A stretch of DNA of 64,000 nt from Brachynemurus nebulosus. Taxonomy: Eukaryota > Arthropoda > Insecta > Neuroptera > Myrmeleontidae. Below, one piece after another: positions 11,942 through 22,556 of this stretch. Where the stretch lies: positions 7,150,828 through 7,214,827 of the forward strand of contig JAPWDM010000017.1 in assembly GCA_035578155.1 (NCBI GenBank), read 5' to 3'. The notes beneath the pieces are model-generated. The model did no database searches. It saw only the letters and a list, made by a program, of their open reading frames with translations, and was not told the DNA's origin. Each line of letters starts with the position of its first letter. Position 1 is the first letter of the stretch. Both the position numbers and the translations under genes were made by a program.

Positions 11942-13041
11942 TCTTTTTTATCTTTAAAATTCGATATAAATATATCGAATATTTAAGTAATTTATTTTAA
12001 TTAAGTATAATTAATCCAAATATGTAAAAATTTCAAGTTTACCATAAAATCGTTTTATTTGCCGAGGGAACTTATAAATCTATACTTAAATGATTGTGAA
12101 TGTCAAGGGGACAAACTAGATTGGCTTTGCCTCTGTTCCACTTGTAATGAGTTTGTGACGTACTCTGTTTGTGTACATACACACTGTTTGCAGTGTATTA
12201 GTTTGGTTTTTTGTAGTAGTATGTGTATACACGCATACAACCACAACACACGTATTACCAGAGAGAGCTGTTCAACGTGTTCAAGTAACACTGGGTATAT
12301 TGTTAATACAATGGTATGTTGACTCGACGACGACTACTGACGGACTAATGTCTTAAGCTGTGACTGGGTTACAAATGACTCCAAGCGAATTTCACTTTTT
12401 TTATGTTAGTTGGCTTCTAGTGTTCTATGGTGAATGTGTATGTATTTTATTCTCCTTGTTCCACTAATACATTTATGTTAACATTTAAAAATAAATTTTA
12501 TAAATATATTTTATAAATTTATATATAAGTATTGTAGTAATAAAATAAATAAAGTTGATTTATTTCTTAAATTATTCAAAATAATTACGTATATAAAATT
12601 TAAATTTATCAAGCCCTCTAAAATTTAAATATTTACGACGGATATCGGTAAATAAGGAAATTATTTTTGTAACGCCACGCCACGTAGCGCAAATGACAAA
12701 ACGCGCAAACTTGCCGGAAATGACTCGTTCATTATCAAAGTGGATTGATTTTTATAATTTTGTGTGAAAATTTTCTGGAAATACGTATATCTCTTGTCGT
12801 GAATTTTAAAAGAAAAAAGTGTTTTGATTAATTAAAGAAAATTATAAATAATTTTCTTATATTTTTATCACCATTTATTGTTGTTTCGTTTGTATTCCGT
12901 TAATGAAAAAATATGATCATGATTATAAGTGAAATGTGAATTTGTCAACCATTTTGAATTAACGTTAATGTGATAAGAACGTTGATGATCGGGGCCGCGC
13001 GCGGTGAAAGACATAAAATAACTGTGAAAATTCACAATAGC
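11942..13041. promoter_or_regulatory. Divergent intergenic region between mRpL13 and spenito
   Basis: About 1.1 kb separates the two start codons, so promoters and 5' UTRs of both genes must lie here. No repeat element was recognised and small ORFs around 12059-12356 look random. The stretch 12660-12740 is CpG-richer (cgccacgccacgtagcgc), a plausible spenito promoter or 5' UTR, but no TATA or initiator element could be assigned with confidence. Confidence 0.5.
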
Positions 13042-15294
13042 ATGAAAAGAAGCAGCGATCGCGATACACCTCCTCGTAGCAAACGATCTCGTTCAAACAT
13101 GGGTCGGTATGACGACAGTTCGGATGAAAGAATAACGCCAGAAAGGATTAGGCGTCGGGCGAGCCGCGCCCGTTCACCAAGTCCACGACCACGTTATTTA
13201 TCTCCGCATAGAGATGAATATATCAGACCACGCGAAGTTGCTGAGCGACCTTATTCGTATAAAGTTTTGTGTGTAAGTGCTTTACATCCAAAAGCAAGTG
13301 ATGAATTAATCAAAGATACTCTGTATCGTGAGTATAAAAAGTTTGGTGACTTGAGTATTCGAATTTCTCATGAATTAGACGAACGAGTTGCTTACGTATG
13401 TTTTCGAAGCGCTGAAGATGCTCGAGATGCTAAACATAGTAAACCTCGGATAATTTTATTTGATAAAGTGGCTATTGTTGAACCAGTTTACGAAAGAGCT
13501 CCTACTGAAGTTTATCGAGCTCGTCCACGATCAATTACACCTGAATATGAACGACATTATTTCGCTCGATCTCCAGGTCCTGAACGCCTTCGACCGGTGG
13601 AACGGTATGAAAGAGGTTATGGACCTCCACCAGGAGTACCTCCTCATCGCGAGTTTAGACGTGAAGGTATTCCACCACCCCACCATGAATATATTCCTCG
13701 ACCCCCTATTCATCATGGACCTCCACACATGGCTCCAGGGCCACCACATCATTATGGCCCACCTAGGCATATGGTACATGGAGCATTCAAGCCTCACCCA
13801 CCGTTTGAAAAAGTTGAAAATAAAAAAGATAAATTTCCAAATTACTTGCATCATGTACAACCTGAAGATGATCCTTTAGCCACTAGAACATTGTTTGCTG
13901 GTAATCTTGAAATAAATATAACTGAAGAAGAATTACGAAGAATATTTGGCCGTTATGGTATTGTTGAAGATGTTGATATTAAGCGACCACCCCCTGGAAC
14001 AGGTAACGCTTTTGCATTTGTACGTTTCCAAACCTTAGACATGGCTCATCATGCTAAAGTTGAACTGTCTGGCCAGTATATTGGTAAATTTCAATGTAAA
14101 ATTGGTTATGGAAAAGCCACTCCCACAACGCGTATTTGGGTAGGTGGTTTAGGTCACTGGACTTCTATCCCTCAGTTAGAAAGAGAGTTTGATCGATTCG
14201 GCGCAATAAAGAAAATTGATTACGCTAAAGGTGATACACAGGCTTACATTTTATATGATTCAATTGACGCTGCTCAAGCAGCCGTGAAAGAAATGCGAGG
14301 ATTTCCTCTAGGAGGTCCTGAACGAAGACTTCGTGTTGATTTTGCTGATGTGACACCTCCAGGTGTTACGTTCCGACCGAAACCAGCTTATCCACCACAT
14401 GATGATGCAGCAGGTGCCGAATTTAGACCCCGCGTTGTTGAATATGAACCATATGAAGGTTCATATCCTGAAGGTGAGTACGCCTATGGTCCTCCACGAG
14501 CGTATAGAGGACGTGGCGGAGCACCGTGGGTAGAACGAGGAGGTGTACGTCGTGGAACTTATCGAACCGGTTATCCGGGAGATTCTTACGTCAGAGAGGA
14601 TGAATGGGTAGGTCGTCGAGTTCCTGCTGATTTAGAATATGAGCCAGGTAGCAGACTACGTAGATCTGGGTCTAGAGAACCGGGCGTTGACAGATCACGA
14701 TCACGATCTCCACGTCGGTCACTTGATAGTGACTCAGATGGTGGCAGTAGACGTGCTGGTTTATTAGCGTCCAGCAGAACACTTCCTGAAGTGGCACGTA
14801 AGTGTACTACTGTTTGGCAAGGAGCTCTTGTTTTGAAAAATTCACTATTTCCTGCCAAGTTCCATTTGACTGATGGTGACACAGATATTGTTGAAGGATT
14901 AATGAAAGATGAAGAAGGAAAGCATCAGTTACGTATTACACAGCGATTGAGATTAGATCAACCGAAACTGGAAGATGTTCAAAAACGTATTGCAACATCT
15001 AGTTCGCATGCTATATTTTTAGGTTTAGCCGGATCGACAACTTCGGTTACAAATGATGATTCCAGTGTTCAGACAAGACCTCTCCGGAATTTAGTGTCAT
15101 ATTTGAAAACGAAAGAAGCTGCTGGCGTGATTTCTTTGTTAAATAAAGAAACGGAGGCAACAGGAGTCCTATACTCATTCCCACCATGTCCGTTCTCTAC
15201 CGAGCTTTTGAAAAGAACATGTCCCAATTTATCTGATGAAGGTTTACGTGAAGATCATTTAGTGATTGTGGTAGTGCGCGGTGGTACCGCATAA
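13042..15294 (+). CDS. nito: Spenito / RBM15-type protein (three RRMs plus SPOC)
   Basis: Nuclear RNA-binding protein of the short Spen family (RBM15/RBM15B/spenito). In animals these recruit the m6A methyltransferase complex to RNA and act in splicing, sex determination and Wnt signalling. The intronless frame encodes 750 residues from the ATG at 13042. An Arg/Ser-rich N-terminus (MKRSSDRDTPPRSKRSRS) is followed by RRM1 (about 73-150), a Pro/His/Tyr-rich linker, RRM2 (281-359, RNP2 LFAGNL, RNP1 NAFAFVRF), RRM3 (363-436, RNP2 IWVGGL), an RG/RS-rich linker (440-575) and a C-terminal SPOC domain (581-750) starting EVARKCTTVWQGAL and ending VIVVVRGG. The frame stays open upstream with an ATG at 12985, which would add 19 residues. 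I prefer 13042 because MKRSSDRDTPPR resembles conserved family N-termini. The domain call is firm; the exact start is inferred. Confidence 0.93.
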   Translation: MKRSSDRDTPPRSKRSRSNMGRYDDSSDERITPERIRRRASRARSPSPRPRYLSPHRDEYIRPREVAERPYSYKVLCVSALHPKASDELIKDTLYREYKKFGDLSIRISHELDERVAYVCFRSAEDARDAKHSKPRIILFDKVAIVEPVYERAPTEVYRARPRSITPEYERHYFARSPGPERLRPVERYERGYGPPPGVPPHREFRREGIPPPHHEYIPRPPIHHGPPHMAPGPPHHYGPPRHMVHGAFKPHPPFEKVENKKDKFPNYLHHVQPEDDPLATRTLFAGNLEINITEEELRRIFGRYGIVEDVDIKRPPPGTGNAFAFVRFQTLDMAHHAKVELSGQYIGKFQCKIGYGKATPTTRIWVGGLGHWTSIPQLEREFDRFGAIKKIDYAKGDTQAYILYDSIDAAQAAVKEMRGFPLGGPERRLRVDFADVTPPGVTFRPKPAYPPHDDAAGAEFRPRVVEYEPYEGSYPEGEYAYGPPRAYRGRGGAPWVERGGVRRGTYRTGYPGDSYVREDEWVGRRVPADLEYEPGSRLRRSGSREPGVDRSRSRSPRRSLDSDSDGGSRRAGLLASSRTLPEVARKCTTVWQGALVLKNSLFPAKFHLTDGDTDIVEGLMKDEEGKHQLRITQRLRLDQPKLEDVQKRIATSSSHAIFLGLAGSTTSVTNDDSSVQTRPLRNLVSYLKTKEAAGVISLLNKETEATGVLYSFPPCPFSTELLKRTCPNLSDEGLREDHLVIVVVRGGTA

Positions 15295-18200
15295 TTTAGT
15301 GTTATGGTGTACCAAGTTGTTTATATTTCCCTCTGGTATATGAAAATACAAAAGTTATTCGTGTATGTTTATTTATAAAAAAAAAAGAAGTAACTAACGC
15401 TGTTTGTAATCAGTAGTTTTCTCTAAATTAGTACTTCATAACACAATAATATAATTTACCTGTATATGTAAACGAGATTTTTTTGATTGCTGTACAATTT
15501 TTATTTTCTAACTGAAAAAAAAAATCTCGTAACATGTAAACGTTTAGTCTCACGTCTCTGATATATTTATTTTTAATTATTATTTTTTTTATATTTTTTC
15601 AGAATTAATTATTTCGTTTATGAACCGCAGAAGTTTTCAGGACTTAAAATTGTGACAAATATTAAACATTTATTTTTCAGGAAGTACATTTCAATAAAAT
15701 AGGGATTAAACAAGATGGTACCATATTCCTGTATAATCTGAATAATACTTGAAATTTCCTGATCGTAATATAATACTCAAGTACAATTTTTTCATTGAAC
15801 TGAACTTTTTAACTTCAAGTATTATTTATTTAATTATAATGACTCCTTAATCTTCAGGTAACTATTCAAGAAATTTATTTATATTTTAAATGTTTATTTG
15901 TAAATTTACCTTTTTGTTGGTGTACTGCTAATATAGATGATTAGGCGTAGCTCATATACGAAGTTCCATGCGTTATTTAAGTTACTGTACTTTACCGCGT
16001 GTTTTCCATAATTTACTGGAACATTCGAAGTGTAGAACCTGTTTCTTTGCGTATTTCCAGACAAAATCATCGGATTTTTTTTTTTTAATATAAACTTTAA
16101 AAAGTAACTTTATTTTTATAAAAATTAATTTTAAATAAACTCTAATCTTAGTTTTGTTTTAAGTCCATCTGTAACACCATAACGGTAATTAGGTATACAT
16201 CTGAATTGTAAATAAATCTAAATTTCTGTGACTTCCTCTTCAAGAATCATGCAAACAATTTGATATTTTTATTAGAAAAATCTGAATAATTCATACGTAA
16301 TTGATGTAAGTAAATAGTCTTGCCTGTTCATCGTTGGCGGTACTACCTATAATGATATTGACGAATTTTGAAATGTAATAGAATAAGAAATTTTAAGTAA
16401 GCTAATAGTAATTTATTTTGGATTGAATACCGCAAATTAATATACCGTGTGTTCAAGGTTATTGGAAGCACTAATTATACATATAATAGTTATTGTTTAC
16501 AGTACAAGTTCTCAATCAGTGCCCTACATCTCAGTAATGGGTTTCTACCCCGTTCATCACAATTCCTCCGAGCGAGATTTTGAATCTGTATCAGAATAAT
16601 AAAAATTAAACAACTACAGATATTAAACAACAAATAAACTTTTTTTTTTAAATGTGACGAAAAAGAACGCACGAGTAGAGTGGGGGTGTAATTTTTCCAA
16701 AAATTTTACTCTCTTACTAGACAAATTTGGCATTATTGAGAGTTGATACTTTATTTAATTGATCTATAGATCAACCTACAAAATAGATACTTTATAAAAT
16801 TGTTTGTACTTTTTCGGGATATTGGTTAAAAATTTTAAAATTTTGCCGTGTGTGCATTTATAGCATTTTCAGTCAAAATTTTTCACATTCAAAATTCGTT
16901 AATTTTGTTACTTGTTTATTTTACATAAAATCTGAGACTAAACGATTATCATAAATGTTTAAAATTTTAAAAACGTAGATTTAAGTACATAACCTTATAT
17001 GTTACAATATTACTACATAATTGTTTTTAAAGTTAGACTGTCACAAAGTGCAGTGGTAGTGCACCATTGTTGGAGTGAAGTGACTGGACTGTGAATATAA
17101 AGACTTCATGCACTTTGGTATCTTTTGGTGTATTATTTAGTGTAGTGGTGTTGTAAGTGCGTGTAGTTCAATCACTCAGGATTCCCCTTGCTTTCGAACC
17201 CACTTGATTTTGTGTATACTTATCTGTTGTGTTTATAAAAGCCTTAGTGAAATTTAGATTAGTGTTACGGCGTTTTTCAAAATTTTATATAATTGCCATT
17301 TTTTGTAAATATTGCACATTTCGAGTTTATTCAGTGTTAAGAAAAAGTTCAGCATTTATGAAAAACTAAGTATATTTAGTTTTCGTGATTTTGAAGTAGT
17401 GTTTTCAAGTATTCGGCATTTTAATAATTTTTATTTTTGTTTTCTGTCTTAGGCTTCAGTTACTTAATTAGAAAAGATAAATGACAAAGATTTAATTTGA
17501 AAAAAAATCAATTTTAATTTTTTATAAATATTTAAAAACTTATACTTTGGTTCAGCATTTTTTTAAATTTAGGAAAAAGAAGTGTTAATTAATTCGTATG
17601 AGTTCAAAAAAAAAATTAAATTTATTTATTTATTTACATATTTATTATTTTATTTCCATATAGGTATAGCATAATCGTATAATTTAACACAAAATATTTT
17701 CGTTTATAATTAAATTAAAATTACATTTAAAAATTTATCTTGTGAAAAACTAAAGTATAGTTTTAACCTCTAGCCATCATTTGGGTACTGGACGTTTTCA
17801 AAAAATTTTATATCAATTCTTCTTAATTTTTCTGTATTTAGCAGTAGATAAAAGAAATCAGTTAAAAATAATTTAATGTGGATTATGGATGAGAAAATCA
17901 GGGTTGTTTATATCGTTAAGTACTAAAAATTCAAGGTAGCCGAATTCAGAAGTCATGGTGAGATGTGTACTGAGGGCTAAAATTCTACGACTAAAATATT
18001 TGTGTTCGTAGAACTAAGAATAACTTCTTACAGAAGATTGCTAGTTTTTTTTCTTATTAATACATATATATTTTTATTTAGCATATTAATTTCTCCATGA
18101 TAATTAAATTTGAGGATCATACTGAACTAAAGTATATTTTAGAACTTTCAAAGTAACTGAGAGCCTACACTTAAAAAATTTAGTGTTCTAATGTGGCCAA

Positions 18201-18950
18201 AAACACCCAAGTTAAACTTACTAAATCCAATTGTAAAAATATTTCCAACTAATATTAATTTGAAGCCTGTTGTGTTTTTAATTATTTTGCTAATTTGTTG
18301 AAAAAGTGAACGAACTCGCGGTTCATCGTGCATATTGAGTGTAAAAAAGTTCGTCTCAATATAAAAATCGTTGAGAATATAGTGTTCTTTTTAGTGTGGT
18401 TCAGTGATACCAATATAAAAATTTTCTGTTTTAAGTAGCTGGGGAATCCTGTCTGATGTGAATGTGCAGTGATAATGTGACTTAAATATAACGATTTCTT
18501 ATGAAAAATAAAATCTTGTATTAATTTTAAATATCCTTCTGTGCTCGCCTGTTAGTTTACAGTGATTTCGTTTGTGATTAGTGTTGTTCAGCTCTTGATT
18601 TAGTTCCGATTATTTTGTTTCAATTTATTTTCGTCATCAATAATGTGCAATATAAAAGAGTGATGTGTGAGAGTATATTTTTCAAAATTTTTTTTATTGG
18701 AAAATTGTGTTCTTTTTCTTATTTTTGCATTCAAAATAAATGCTAATGCCATATTTTTATTCTATTTTTTTTTTTCGTTTTAAAAAGAGCGACAACACAA
18801 CACTCGAAAAGTTTTCGTTTGATTTTTCTTTTACAGGTTTATAGAAAAAATAAAATTTATTTAAAAAATAATGTGTTAGTATTTTTTAAACCTTTAACTA
18901 CAGTTTACAATCAGAGATAATTTATTCAACATAAGTAAAAGAAGGCAATA
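15295..18950. other. 3' UTR and gene-free flank downstream of spenito
   Basis: No convincing coding sequence on either strand. A good AATAAA lies at 15693-15698, about 400 bases after the spenito stop, and is a likely 3' end. The remainder is AT-rich, low-complexity DNA. I see no TIR element, tRNA or conserved exon here. Confidence 0.4.
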
Positions 18951-18974
18951 TTATGTATCGATAAAGTACAGTAT

Positions 18975-19110
18975 ATTGTACAAAAAGTGGGAAAAGAGGC
19001 TTATTTCTCACGAATATGAGTTTGTTGCGCAAGCCCGCAGAGCGAGTGCAACAATTCATATGAGTGAGAAATAAGCTTTTCCCACGTATTTTACACTATA
19101 CTTTTTCTAG
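18975..19110. repeat. CpG-rich long hairpin A
   Basis: Imperfect inverted repeat. The left arm GTGGGAAAAGAGGCTTATTT pairs with the right arm AAATAAGCTTTTCCCAC, around a GC-rich loop GCCCGCAGAGCGAGTGC. The outer arm resembles that of hairpin B (AGTATATTGTRCAA). Confidence 0.55.
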
Positions 19111-19139
19111 GAGCACATTTTTTTTCGTACAATTTAACA

Positions 19140-20690
19140 TAAATAATTAAAATAAAATTTAAATGGGGGTAAATTTTTTTTTTTTTAAATTTATAATGTC
19201 AGTGGTAAGATGTTCAAATTTTTGTCAAAGCATACTTTAAAACTATGGAAGTTAAGAGCTCAAATTTGGTAAATGGGGCTCATTCCGATGCACAAAAATA
19301 CTATCAAAGTGGGGTAAAATTTTGGATCTGACCCAACCTTTAAGGGGGTGGTAAAACAATAAAACTTTTCCAAACCGGTTGGAAATAATGTTTTGGTCAA
19401 TTATCTACAACATATCCAAAATTCAGCTTCCTAGGATGACTTGGAGGGAGTAGAGGAGGAAAAAAGGATTTTGGCTAGATCTAACACGCCCACAGCCCCC
19501 CCCCCCAGAATTAACGTAGAGTGTTGAAATTTGGTGTGTTGATAAAGTTCGTACCTAGATTGTGATTTTTGGAGGTTTTAATATTTTACCCCCACCCCCT
19601 TCATTTTTAAGCTACAATTTCACGCTTTTTCGAGGTTTGTACCACTCGCACAGGTCACCCAAATAAACCTAGAGGGCTGAAATTTTGTATTCGGATTGAG
19701 TTAGTATCAAGGGGGTCCCTTTTGGGGTCTCAACTTTTAACCCCTACCCCCACCATTTTTATACCAAAAAGAACATGATTTTTCTTGTTTTTTAACAGTT
19801 TCGTTCGGGTCAAAATCTCCCCAAATAAACCTAGAGGGCTGAAATTTTGTGTACAGGTTAAGCTAATAGCCAGACACTGTTTTTTGGGGGTTTCAACTTT
19901 TAACCCTTACCCCCACGATTTTTACGCCAATATTTCCTTAATTTTTTTGCTTGTTTTCTAACACGTCTAGAGACTCTCTAAGGAAACCTAGAGGGCTGAA
20001 ATTTTGTACGTGTATTCAGTTAGTATCCAGCTAGTACCTTTTAGGGAGTCCACATTACTTTTCCCCCCACTTCTTCCATTTTTACATCGGAATTGAATGC
20101 TATTGTTAAATGTGTTTTAAATGCATTACTTTTATTCTAAATACAAGTAGGCGAATAGTAATTTTTTAAAATTTAAAAAAAAGTGAATACAATTTTTTAA
20201 CAAATGAAATACATACATATTAAGTAATTTGAAAATGTTATTAAAGTCACTGTTTATTTATAAATTAGGAATTTTGGATTTTTATTATTTATAAAATAGA
20301 AATTTTGGATTTTTTTGGAAAGAAAAAATATCTTCATAAAAGCCTTCCAGTTTACTATTTAAGTTCCTTTTTTAATATTTAAACATAAAACACAAAGGCA
20401 ATTGGCGGATAAGCATGGATAGAAATGCCCTCGTACGAATTGTGTTGGCTTTTTCCCTGTTAACTGCTATCGGCACAAAATTGAAATTTACTGAGATTCA
20501 GCCCTTAAAAACTTAAAACCTTTTTTTAAAGCCCCGATCAACCGGACACTCATCATCAGTTTTGAAACCACCAAAATGACAAATCGCTTGTGGACTTTCA
20601 ATTACATTTCGCTTGTAGACATTCAATACCGAAGATGAAAGGAAAAATTCGACTTCCGTGATGGGGCTCCGCTGCTCACGGCGTTTTTAT
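19140..20690 (+). repeat. Large dispersed repeat, copy 1, with internal ~160-bp modules
   Basis: Matches 35938-38290 in inverted orientation over most of its length. Inside, the phrase CCTAGAGGGCTGAAATTTTG recurs near 19668, 19840 and 19988. Each is followed by a C-rich tract (ACCCCCACC type), giving degenerate modules of about 160 bp, with related but more diverged modules upstream. No ORF. It ends near TGCTCACGGCG at about 20690. Confidence 0.7.
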
Positions 20691-20805
20691 TATATTAAGC
20701 CGTGCGAAATAATTTCCCACGGCTATTTCCACACAGTGTGGGCAATTGTTAATTTTTACATATATTTAGCCGTGCGCAAAATGTTACTTTTAATAGTAGG
20801 AGTAG

Positions 20806-20948
20806 AAAATAGTATATTGTGCAATAAGTGCGGGAAATTGTCGATTGCCCACGAAAGCGAAGTTGAGCGCACGAACGTAGTGAGTGCGCTCATTCGCTTG
20901 AGTAGGGCAATCGACAATCCCGCACGAGTTGCACATACTATTTTTTAT
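20806..20948. repeat. CpG-rich long hairpin B
   Basis: Arms AATAGTATATTGTGCAATAA and GTTGCACATACTATT enclose a strong inner stem, GATTGCCCAC..GTAGGGCAATC, and a core of GAGCGCAC..GTGCGCTC. The hairpin is far richer in CpG than its surroundings. An ORF crossing it (20658-21008) is not convincing as a gene. Confidence 0.6.
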
Positions 20949-21119
20949 TACGAATTTCACATACTTTTTTCTATTATCACAATTTTTGACATTTTTATTA
21001 CTTTTTAAAATAATATTTTTAAGTGTTCATTTTTTTCTGAATTAATTATCGTTTAAATTACTTTGTTGGTGGTTTCTATAGAAATAATTATGAAATATTT
21101 ATTAAATGAAAAATTAAGA

Positions 21120-21300
21120 GGCGGCTTTGCGTGTTTTTATTAAATTTTGCGTGTTTTATTGTCAATTTGCGTGTGGAAAGTTACTTTCCACACGCAAAAA
21201 AGTATGCGGGAAGAGTACAGTGGGCAAACAGCTATTTTGCGTACAGAAATGTGTGCGCCAAGTTAGTACTTCTCCCGCATGAGTAATAAAAAATAATTTT
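21120..21300. repeat. CpG-rich long hairpin C
   Basis: Imperfect inverted repeat with arms TATGCGGGAAGAGTAC and GTACTTCTCCCGCATGAG, plus repeated GCGTGTGGAAAG/CTTTCCACACGC on the left shoulder. Confidence 0.45.
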
Positions 21301-21986
21301 TATTACTGTAATTTTAGTTAAGGTGGTTGAAGCATTGGGCGAATTCGTACCGCAACTAGCCAAAGTGACTTGCTCTTACTTTTAAGAACATTACACTTGT
21401 TTTGAAGTGCTTTTGCCTTACTTTTGAGATATTTGTATATTCCTGTCTCACCTTCCATGTTCTTGAGAGAAGGGTGAAGGTATGTATACGATGTATACCG
21501 AACGCTATTACTGACTATAAACTATGTATGCTAGAATCATCGTATCATAGATGTACACATAGAGTGCTAATTTAAATACGAGAGTAATATTGTACTAGAT
21601 TTTAGATAAAATTTCTTGTTAGTACAGTAATACGTGAAAGTTTTTAAAAAATGTGTTGTTAATTATTTAGAATTTAGCTAATTCACTTGAATGAATTTTT
21701 TTAATGAAAATAAGTTGCGTTTTTAATGACAATATTTTTATTGGAACGAGAAAAAATTAAAAAATAAAATAACAGAAAATTCTCATATAATTTTTATCTG
21801 TATAAATTGAAATATATATTTCATTTTATTTATTTATACTATTATTATTATTATTATTAATTTTTTTTTATTATAATAAGAATTGTACAGAATTTTGATA
21901 AGAATTGAATGTAAAATGTTGAAATGGCAAAAATTTTAATAGGTATAGATAATCAAGGGATCAATCGAAAAAGGATATAGTCAGAT

Positions 21987-22368
21987 CTGCCGTGTCACAC
22001 GAATGTCATGTATCTTTAGATACAGCAATTTCGCGTAACAACGTTTAAAGGATTCTACTCAATCCCTAGTATATATATTGACAATAAAATTAATTAATTT
22101 GTTAATAATAACATAATAATTAATCTATTGTATTTTTAAATTTTTATTTTGATTGTATCACATTCCTTATTTCTTATATTTCCAAATAGTATATTTATAC
22201 GTTATTAAATCAATACTGCAACATTGAATCAATAACGCATAATAAAAATCAATTATCTTAGATATTTAATAATATTTGAGCGCATTAAGATAATACGATA
22301 TTTTATTGAAATCAAGTTTTCTCAAAACTTTCATTTCTGAGATACGTGAGATTAGTGTGACACGGCAG
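21987..22368. mobile_element. 382-bp MITE nested in the 3.2-kb element
   Basis: TIRs CTGCCGTGTCACAC at the left and the mirror GTGTGACACGGCAG at the right. The flanks are AGAT on both sides (21983-21986 and 22369-22372), a possible 4-bp duplication. Non-coding. Confidence 0.6.
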
Positions 22369-22404
22369 AGATACAGGAGATCGCCCCCGATAATCATATG
22401 AAGG

Positions 22405-22556
22405 GGTGAGTGTAAAAGAGAACCAAGTCCATAAAATTTTTTTTTCTAAAAATGCATTTAAAGTTTAAGAAATTACAACTCTTTAACGAAAAAAGCATTT
22501 AAAAAAAAAAAAGTAATATTTATGGACTTGGTTCACTTTTACACTTACTTTTACAA
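22405..22556. repeat. 150-bp hairpin repeat
   Basis: GAACCAAGTCCATAAA near the left end pairs with TTTATGGACTTGGTTC at the right around an A/T-rich loop. Non-coding. Confidence 0.5.

Noticed and set aside
12059..12356. Cys-rich ORF between mRpL13 and spenito
   Set aside because: No ordered zinc-binding pattern, overlapping ORFs on both strands, and position within a divergent promoter region. No support as a gene.
13460..13879. Second ORF inside the spenito gene and antisense ORFs at 13531-13860 and 14586-14882
   Set aside because: Shadow frames of the conserved RRM-SPOC coding sequence, with no independent motif.
20658..21008. 116-codon ORF
   Set aside because: It runs through the CpG-rich hairpin B, so its openness is a by-product of the inverted repeat.
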